DNA of 8,209 nucleotides from NCBI GenBank assembly GCA_002390025.1, contig DGRU01000124.1, positions 1 through 8,209 on the forward strand. Reading direction: 5' to 3'. Within the stretch, counting starts at the first letter, position 1, and each line of letters starts with the position of its first letter. A program made the translations under genes and the position numbers. The notes under the pieces are model-generated. The model did no database searches and was not told the DNA's origin. It saw nothing but the letters and a program-made list of their open reading frames with translations. The stretch comes from Lachnospiraceae bacterium UBA4380. Lineage in GTDB: Bacteria > Bacillota > Clostridia > Lachnospirales > Lachnospiraceae. Positions 1 through 4,302 of this stretch are shown here, one piece after another.

Positions 1-532
1 AGCCGGTCAGCATGGACAGATCATGGAGATGGATGAAGCACTTGCGGTGGGCCTGCGCGATCTCGTCGTCATAGACCTCAGTCAGCCAGTAGTTGGCTGT
101 GATGGCGCCCGAGTTGGACAGGATCAGGCCGCCGACACTCAGAGTCACTGTGGAGTTCTCTTTGACACGCCAGTCCTTCTCCGCGCCGATGTAGCCGTCC
201 ACCAGCTTCTTGTAGTCCAGCAGGGTCTGCTTGGTCTCGCGGACCTTCTGGTGCTGGCTGCGGTAGAGGATGTAGCTCTTGGCTGTCCTGGGATAGCCGG
301 CCTTCATCAGTGCGCTCTCGACGCGGTCCTGGATCTCCTCGACTTCAGGCATCCTGTCAGCGTCCTCGCGGCCGCTCATCAGAAGGAGGCCGATGGCGCG
401 CGAAACGGCAGACACGTCTCTGGCGTCTACTTCGCCGGAGGCTATAAATGCCTTCGCGATCGCATTCTCGATCTTTGTTATGTCAAATTCCACGATGCGC
501 CCGTCGCGCTTCCTGATCTTGGTGATACTCAT
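1..532 (-). CDS. nrdD: Anaerobic ribonucleoside-triphosphate reductase, N-terminal part (runs off the left edge)
   Basis: Class III ribonucleotide reductase, the oxygen-sensitive glycyl-radical enzyme that reduces ribonucleoside triphosphates to deoxyribonucleotides during anaerobic growth. Only the first 177 codons are here, on the complement. Residues 1 to about 95 form an ATP-cone (allosteric nucleotide-binding) domain, starting MSITKIRKRDGRIVEFDITK and ending near SYILYRSQHQKVRE. The start of the catalytic domain follows, with the family-like stretches ENSTVTLSVGGL, SGAITANYWLTEVYDDEI and AHRKCFIHLHDLSMLTG. The glycyl-radical site and the zinc-binding C-terminus lie outside the window. 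The ATG at 532 is preceded by AAGGGAGAG about 8 nt upstream, a good ribosome binding site. The gene has its own promoter with two NrdR boxes and a leader of about 170 nt. The activase gene nrdG lies upstream on the same strand, which supports the call. Confidence 0.93.
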   Translation of the reverse strand, partial: MSITKIRKRDGRIVEFDITKIENAIAKAFIASGEVDARDVSAVSRAIGLLLMSGREDADRMPEVEEIQDRVESALMKAGYPRTAKSYILYRSQHQKVRETKQTLLDYKKLVDGYIGAEKDWRVKENSTVTLSVGGLILSNSGAITANYWLTEVYDDEIAQAHRKCFIHLHDLSMLTG

Positions 533-597
533 TCTCTTTACTCTCCCTTTTCTCCGTACACCCGGTAGAAATATTGCTGTATATGATCGTCAGTATG

Positions 598-625
598 TGT
601 CAGAACAGGGATCCTGCTGCTGACA
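598..625 (-). promoter_or_regulatory. Strong hairpin in the nrdD leader
   Basis: TGTCAG (598-603) pairs with CTGACA (620-625), and an inner CAGG/CCTG stem closes a small loop. No U-tract follows on either strand, so it is not a simple terminator. It lies about 65 nt upstream of the nrdD start, inside the predicted 5' leader. Its role is unknown; it could be an element of a larger regulatory fold or an mRNA stabiliser. Confidence 0.45.
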
Positions 626-709
626 ATTCACGGCTCCGCCGGGCTTTTCCATAGGATCTGAGCTTGACTCAGGAGGGCGAAAACCGGCTTGTTTTTTACG
701 TGTACTACT

Positions 710-738
710 AATATACCTACATTTAGCTTGAAATGCAA
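710..738 (-). promoter_or_regulatory. nrdD promoter (-35 TTGCAT, -10 TATATT)
   Basis: On the minus strand TTGCAT (733-738) and TATATT (710-715) are separated by exactly 17 bp, a good match to a vegetative sigma-A promoter. The predicted transcript start is near 703. One NrdR box lies just upstream of the -35, and the other fills the spacer and touches the -10, the arrangement expected for repression by occlusion. Confidence 0.65.
714..729. promoter_or_regulatory. NrdR box 2 (promoter-proximal, degenerate)
   Basis: TACCTACATTTAGCTT keeps the invariant core of the NrdR consensus (acaCwAtATaTwGtgt): C4, W5, A6, A8, T9, T11, W12 and G13 all match, although the flanks diverge. It starts 32 bp from the better box at 746, about three helical turns, which is the spacing known for paired NrdR boxes. 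It overlaps the spacer and -10 of the nrdD promoter. Alone it would be weak; the phasing makes it credible. Confidence 0.6.
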
Positions 739-745
739 CAACAAA

Positions 746-761
746 ATACAATATATTGTGT
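746..761. promoter_or_regulatory. NrdR box 1
   Basis: ATACAATATATTGTGT matches the palindromic NrdR consensus acaCwAtATaTwGtgt at 15 of 16 positions. NrdR is the zinc-ribbon/ATP-cone repressor that senses dATP/ATP and silences ribonucleotide reductase genes. The site lies just upstream of the nrdD -35, which independently supports both the gene call and the promoter. Confidence 0.85.
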
Positions 762-776
762 GTCCATTATGTGTAT

Positions 777-832
777 AAAAAAAACAGGAAAGTGTCGGAG
801 AAATCAGCTTCTCTCTGACATTTTTCCTGTTT
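777..832 (-). terminator. Rho-independent terminator of the nrdG transcript
   Basis: AAACAGGAAA (782-791) pairs with TTTCCTGTTT (823-832), and the stem continues through TGTC/GACA and GAGA/TCTC around a short loop. On the minus strand the stem runs into eight T residues (complement of 777-784). The orientation serves nrdG, which ends at 887. No U-tract follows on the plus strand. Confidence 0.85.
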
Positions 833-886
833 GCAGGGATATTCATCAGACAGTTTGAAAAAAATAACCCCCGGATGCCGCACCTC

Positions 887-1396
887 TCACCAGACAGAGG
901 CCATGACCGCCTGCCCGGATGCAAGGCTGGCCGGGACATCGATCAGGCGCTGATTGCTGCTGCCGCGGAAAATATGGTCCCTGGAGAGCAGATCCTGTAC
1001 AAAAGGACCGTCCACCAGGACATCGATATGCCCCAGAGCCTGCAGGGCGGCCTCTCCCGCCGCTCCCTGCATAAGTGCCTCAAAGGTCCAGCCCGTGTAG
1101 CACCAGACGGACAGGCCTTTTTCATGGGCGGCATCGGCCAGGGCGGTCACAGCCCGGGGCTGGAGCAGGGGATCGCCCCCCGAGAGTGTGATGCCGTCAA
1201 GATAACGCGTTGCGCGCATCTGCTCCACCAGGTCCTCCACCGGGGTCTCCCCGCCCCCCTCAGGATCCCAGGTCTCGGGATTCTGACATCCGGGACAGTG
1301 ATGGGGACATCCCTGAAAAAATACCACAAATCTCACACCGGGCCCGTCCACACTGGAATGCCGCACCGTGCCCGCGATCCTGCAATGCTCACTCAC
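887..1396 (-). CDS. nrdG: Anaerobic ribonucleotide reductase activating protein (radical SAM)
   Basis: Radical-SAM activase that uses a 4Fe-4S cluster and S-adenosylmethionine to install the glycyl radical on NrdD. Counting from the GTG at 1396 the protein has 169 residues, normal for NrdG. The cluster motif CPHHCPGC (CX3CX2C) has Cys at residues 30, 34 and 37. The upstream HSSVDGPGVRFVVFFQG and the SGGDPL motif at 72-77 are typical of the family. I chose the GTG because AAGGAG lies 9 nt upstream and the conserved homology begins right after it. An ATG at 1450 would add 18 charged residues and overlap the previous gene by 14 bp. The gene starts 40 bp after the HAD-fusion gene, so the two are probably cotranscribed, and it ends before a strong terminator. 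The order nrdG then nrdD is reversed from the usual one. Confidence 0.93.
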   Translation of the reverse strand: MSEHCRIAGTVRHSSVDGPGVRFVVFFQGCPHHCPGCQNPETWDPEGGGETPVEDLVEQMRATRYLDGITLSGGDPLLQPRAVTALADAAHEKGLSVWCYTGWTFEALMQGAAGEAALQALGHIDVLVDGPFVQDLLSRDHIFRGSSNQRLIDVPASLASGQAVMASVW

Positions 1397-1405
1397 TCTC
1401 CCCTT

Positions 1406-1411
1406 CTCCTT
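1406..1411 (-). promoter_or_regulatory. Ribosome binding site that fixes the nrdG start
   Basis: On the minus strand AAGGAG is placed 9 nt before the GTG at 1396. It lies inside the longer upstream reading frame, so it argues for GTG initiation and against the ATG at 1450. Confidence 0.7.
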
Positions 1412-1436
1412 CCTGTTCGCCTGTTTACAGCCGTCT

Positions 1437-2612
1437 TCACGATCCGGCAATCACTTTCACGGCCTCTGCGGGGTTCCCGACTATGTAAGTCGCTCCGGCC
1501 AGAGTCAGTTCCCGGCGGTCTCCGTACCCATATAGAACGCCCATGGAAGCCAGGTCTGTCCCGACGGCCCCTTCTATATCATAGTGCCTGTCCCCGACCA
1601 TGAGGGAATGGGCCGCGATCCGCCGGATGATCTCCCCCCGGTCCGGGGCAGAAGTACTGCCGCCGCTGCCGGAATCAGCTTCCTCCTGCTCGCAGAGTTC
1701 TGCCTCTGACCGGGCCAGCAGTTCCAGCGCCCTTCGGATCAGAGAGGCCTTGTCCGTCTGCCTGGCAGAGCGGTCAGGACCAACGACCGCCTCAAAATAC
1801 CCGTCTATGCCCGTGTGGGCCAGCACCTTCTCCGCCATTTCCTGGGGCTTTGCCGTGACGGCAAAGAGCTTTTTGCCCATGGCTTTCAGATCCCGCAGCA
1901 TGTCTTCCACCCCGTCATAGAGGGGCGCCATGTAGATCCCTTCTTTTTCATAATGCTCACGGTAATAGACGACTGCGCGGTCCGCGTCTTCCTTATTAAA
2001 ATGATAGAAATTCTGAAAGGATTCGAAGAGGGCGGGGCCGATGAACTTTTTCAGATCCTCCCGGTCCTGTCCCTCGATCCCGAATTTTTTCAGCGCATAG
2101 ATGACAGAATCCACGATCCCGAACTCGGACTGTGTCAGGGTCCCGTCAAGGTCAAAGAAGATATAGCGGTAATCGGGCTTTACTCCGCAGGCCAGCTTCA
2201 GCGCCCTGCACAGATACCTGTAACGCTCATATTTCTCTTTTTTGGCAAAATGGACCTCCCGAAACTGCTCGGGATTGCCCTCATAGCACAGGTCCTCGCC
2301 CTCAAACTGCTCGCTGGTGATATCAAAGACATGCCCGTCCACATCGTTGTAGCAGTGGAAAGTGCCGCCCTCGCGCGGGATGCCGTAGACCCTGCCCCCG
2401 AAAATATCCTGCACCAGAAAAGCCGTGATCGAGCACTGGCCGGAAGTTATATGCCTCCTGCTGTAGCCCTGGCGCAGCCGGGGGGCACAGGTGTACTCGC
2501 ACCAGACACCGCAGAGAACATCGTAAAGATCCTTCGGTGTGCGGATCCCGGGATAGCCGCCGTTGACTGCTGTCACATCCGCATTTTCATTTCCGTAAAA
2601 TGTATAAGCCAT
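1437..2612 (-). CDS. YunG-like domain fused to a HAD-family phosphatase
   Basis: Two-domain protein of 391 residues. Residues 1 to about 138 resemble the small YunG family of Bacillota: GQCSITAFLVQDIFGG (58-73), FHCYNDVDGHVFDITSEQF near 85-103. Residues from about 147 form a HAD hydrolase of the phosphoglycolate-phosphatase/beta-phosphoglucomutase type. Its motifs are FDLDGT (nucleophile Asp154, acid/base Asp156), motif II Thr253 in FAVTAKP, motif III Lys288, and motif IV VGDRHYDIEGA with Asp341 and Asp345. All catalytic residues are present, so phosphatase activity on a small phosphorylated metabolite is likely; the substrate is unknown. An Ser/Gly/Glu-rich stretch at about 298-330, between motifs III and IV, looks like an insertion. 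The ATG at 2612 has AGGA and GGAG just upstream; the ATG seven codons earlier (2633) has no good site. It is first in a likely operon with nrdG. Confidence 0.85.
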   Translation of the reverse strand: MAYTFYGNENADVTAVNGGYPGIRTPKDLYDVLCGVWCEYTCAPRLRQGYSRRHITSGQCSITAFLVQDIFGGRVYGIPREGGTFHCYNDVDGHVFDITSEQFEGEDLCYEGNPEQFREVHFAKKEKYERYRYLCRALKLACGVKPDYRYIFFDLDGTLTQSEFGIVDSVIYALKKFGIEGQDREDLKKFIGPALFESFQNFYHFNKEDADRAVVYYREHYEKEGIYMAPLYDGVEDMLRDLKAMGKKLFAVTAKPQEMAEKVLAHTGIDGYFEAVVGPDRSARQTDKASLIRRALELLARSEAELCEQEEADSGSGGSTSAPDRGEIIRRIAAHSLMVGDRHYDIEGAVGTDLASMGVLYGYGDRRELTLAGATYIVGNPAEAVKVIAGS

Positions 2613-2710
2613 GAATTCCTGTCTCCGTTTCATGCATACTATCTGTAAGCCTTCTGCAGCCTTTTTCTATTATTGCACAGGACAGAGCAAATTGCTAAAA
2701 TAAGATAGTA

Positions 2711-2757
2711 TTTTTCCGGCCGCAAAATTCATCCGCAAAATCTTCCTGCCGGAAAAA
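2711..2757. repeat. Inverted repeat, 10-bp arms
   Basis: TTTTTCCGGC (2711-2720) is the exact reverse complement of GCCGGAAAAA (2748-2757), around a 27-nt loop that itself holds CCGCAAAAT twice. It lies upstream of both divergent genes, so a terminator role is unlikely. It may be a regulatory dyad or cruciform-prone site. Confidence 0.5.
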
Positions 2758-2833
2758 AACTCAAGAAGATAAAAAGAGCGCATACTCCGCGTAAATCCTA
2801 CATAATCATTAACCCCCGCATAAGCAGTAAATC

Positions 2834-2867
2834 CCGCCTTATTATCTATTTATCCGCCTTATTATCT
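2834..2867. repeat. 14-bp direct repeat, 20-bp period (possible operator)
   Basis: CCGCCTTATTATCT occurs at 2834-2847 and again, identically, at 2854-2867. The period of 20 bp is close to two helical turns. Weaker relatives beginning CGCAT lie on both sides (2817 and 2871). The position 50-85 bp upstream of the peptidase start fits an operator for a dimeric or head-to-tail regulator. Confidence 0.45.
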
Positions 2868-2918
2868 TCCCGCATCATTAATTAATAAGTAAATAAATAT
2901 AGAAAGAATGCAAAAATC

Positions 2919-4181
2919 ATGAATGTAAAAGCCAGTCTGAAAACATGGGCGGAACAGCTTCTGGTCCGCACACTGCTCCTCCTGCTTCTGACCATCCTGC
3001 CGGCCGCTCCGGCCATGGCGGCTTCAGCGTCCGCCGGCGGCTCCGGTCCGCTATCCCTGATCGACAAAAGCCGAATCTCTTTGATCCCCGCGGGCTCATC
3101 CGGCGCCAGATGGGTCAAAACCGGCAGCCGGCTGCGTCTGAAGGGCTCAAACGGAAAGTACAAGACCGGCTTTGTCAAACACAAAGGCAGATACTATTAC
3201 TTTGATGCAAAGGGCTACCTGAAGACCGGTTTTATCACCGTCAAGGGCAAAAAGTGGTTCGCCAGCAGTGTCAAAGGAGAAATGGGCAAAGGAGAGATCC
3301 TGTCAGGGCTGGTCTGGGTCAACGGCCATACCTACTTCCTCAATCCCGCCTCCTCCCCCTGCCCCGGCGCTGTTTCCACCGGCTTTCAGAAAATATCGGG
3401 GAGAAGGTATTATTTTGACGCAAACGGCCGCATGGTCACCGGCTGGTTCACCGTCGGCGGCCGCAGATACTACGCTTGCTGCAACAAAAAGAACCATCGG
3501 GGCTCCCTGATGACCGGCGTCGGCAAGATCGGCAGCAAATACTATGAATTTGATTCCTCCGGCAGGCTCCTGCGAACCGTGGCCAATCCCTCCAAAAACA
3601 CAGCCAAAAAGACCCTGGCCGATCTTGTTGCCATCCATCAGTTTCCGGAACTTCCGACCGGGTGCGAAGTGACCTCCCTGACCATCGTCCTCAATTATAT
3701 GGGCTTTCGGGCGGACAAGCTCGATCTGGCAGACAATTATCTGCCCAAGGGTCCCGTAGGCAGCACGGATTTCCGCAAAGCCTTCGTCGGCAATCCCCGC
3801 AGCAGCAAGGCCTACGGCTGCTATGCGCCTGTGATCGTCAGCACCGCAAACGCCTACCTGAAGGCACAGAAATCGAAGCTTCGCGCCATCGATATCTCAG
3901 GCAGGGAACTCCCCGCGCTGACCGCCTATACCAAGGCAAATGTTCCTGTCATTGTCTGGGGAACCATCAACTGCCTCAAGCCCTACAGAGGCGTGACATG
4001 GAATGTCGGCGGCAGGAAGCTCACCTGGATCGGTCAGGAACACTGCATGGTCCTGCTCGGCATCCGCAACAGCAGCGTACAAGTTGCGGATCCCTACTCC
4101 GGAACCATCCGCTTCTACGATCTCACACTCTTCCGGGACCGCTACAATTCACTGTTTAAACAGGCAGTCGTCATCAGATAG
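2919..4181 (+). CDS. Secreted C39-like cysteine peptidase with cell-wall-binding repeats
   Basis: Exported protein of 420 residues. Residues 1-34 are a signal peptide: Lys7, a Leu-rich core LLVRTLLLLLLTILPAAP, and a likely cut after APAMA. Residues about 80-220 hold several cell-wall-binding (choline-binding/GW-like) repeats, e.g. GRYYYFDAKGYLKTGF and GRRYYFDANGRMVTGW. Residues about 232-420 are a peptidase_C39_2-type papain-fold domain with Gln241, catalytic Cys249 in PTGCEVTSL, His375 in GQEHCMVLLG and Asp391 in ADPYSG. The likely role is a surface-anchored hydrolase; the substrate is unknown. Only A-rich sequence precedes the ATG, with no clear Shine-Dalgarno, but an in-frame stop a few codons upstream excludes much extension. 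The LRR-kinase gene begins 121 bp downstream on the same strand without an evident terminator, so cotranscription is possible. The stop codon lies inside a 14-bp tandem duplication. Confidence 0.85.
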   Translation: MNVKASLKTWAEQLLVRTLLLLLLTILPAAPAMAASASAGGSGPLSLIDKSRISLIPAGSSGARWVKTGSRLRLKGSNGKYKTGFVKHKGRYYYFDAKGYLKTGFITVKGKKWFASSVKGEMGKGEILSGLVWVNGHTYFLNPASSPCPGAVSTGFQKISGRRYYFDANGRMVTGWFTVGGRRYYACCNKKNHRGSLMTGVGKIGSKYYEFDSSGRLLRTVANPSKNTAKKTLADLVAIHQFPELPTGCEVTSLTIVLNYMGFRADKLDLADNYLPKGPVGSTDFRKAFVGNPRSSKAYGCYAPVIVSTANAYLKAQKSKLRAIDISGRELPALTAYTKANVPVIVWGTINCLKPYRGVTWNVGGRKLTWIGQEHCMVLLGIRNSSVQVADPYSGTIRFYDLTLFRDRYNSLFKQAVVIR

Positions 4182-4194
4182 TCGTCATCAGATA
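4167..4194. repeat. Perfect 14-bp tandem duplication across a stop codon
   Basis: GTCGTCATCAGATA occurs twice with no gap (4167-4180, 4181-4194). The TAG stop of the peptidase gene (4179-4181) is formed at the junction of the two copies. It looks like a recent slippage or duplication event. Confidence 0.8.
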
Positions 4195-4247
4195 ACTGAA
4201 GGACCTGCTGCGGCGGACTGCGGTCTCTTCGGACAGCAGACATCGGC

Positions 4248-4285
4248 AGGATCACCTGCACTATTCAGGATCACCTGAACTATTT
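4248..4285. repeat. 19-bp tandem repeat upstream of the kinase gene
   Basis: AGGATCACCTGCACTATTC (4248-4266) is followed directly by AGGATCACCTGAACTATTT (4267-4285), 17 of 19 identical. It ends 17 bp before the kinase ATG, just ahead of the ribosome binding site. It may be a two-turn regulatory direct repeat or a slippage product. Confidence 0.75.
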
Positions 4286-4302
4286 CGACAGGGAGAACAA
4301 AA

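Larger units (their letters stand above)
533..886 (-). other. nrdG-nrdD intergenic region with terminator, promoter, NrdR boxes and long leader
   Basis: No protein gene is supported in these 354 bp. Read on the minus strand it holds, in order, the nrdG terminator, an NrdR box, a -35, a second NrdR box overlapping the -10, a transcript start near 703 (inferred), and about 170 nt of untranslated leader before nrdD. The leader can fold several stems: GCCGG with CCGGC enclosing CTGAG/CTCAG, then CGGC/GCCG, then a strong hairpin at 598-625. I matched it to no riboswitch class that I know. Confidence 0.7.
2613..2918. other. Divergent intergenic region, AT-rich, with repeats
   Basis: 306 bp between the leftward HAD/nrdG operon and the rightward peptidase/kinase pair, so promoters for both should lie here. 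I see no gene. The part next to the peptidase is strongly AT-rich and contains a 14-bp direct repeat and looser CGC-headed copies. The part nearer the HAD gene holds a large inverted repeat. I could not settle on a convincing -35/-10 pair on either strand. Confidence 0.5.

Noticed and set aside
533..703. Cobalamin or other known riboswitch in the nrdD leader
   Set aside because: I could not find the conserved boxes of cobalamin or other classes that I can recall; only generic stems are visible.
628..939. Minus-strand open frame of 103 codons between nrdG and nrdD
   Set aside because: It covers the terminator, the promoter and the NrdR boxes, and overlaps the end of nrdG; no ribosome binding site or family resemblance.
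875..1603. Plus-strand open frame opposite nrdG
   Set aside because: Shadow of nrdG on the other strand; composition is arbitrary and no domain is visible.
1815..2648. Plus-strand open frame (277 codons) opposite the HAD fusion
   Set aside because: Antisense to a gene with all HAD motifs; no independent ribosome binding site or domain.
2711..2757. Inverted repeat as an intrinsic terminator
   Set aside because: It lies upstream of two divergent genes, the T-runs are inside the stem and no U-tract follows on either strand.
3657..4181. The C39-like domain as the enzyme that cuts the double-glycine leader
   Set aside because: Leader-cutting C39 domains sit on the cytosolic side of ABC transporters. 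This one has a signal peptide, wall-binding repeats and no ATPase, so it acts outside the cell.
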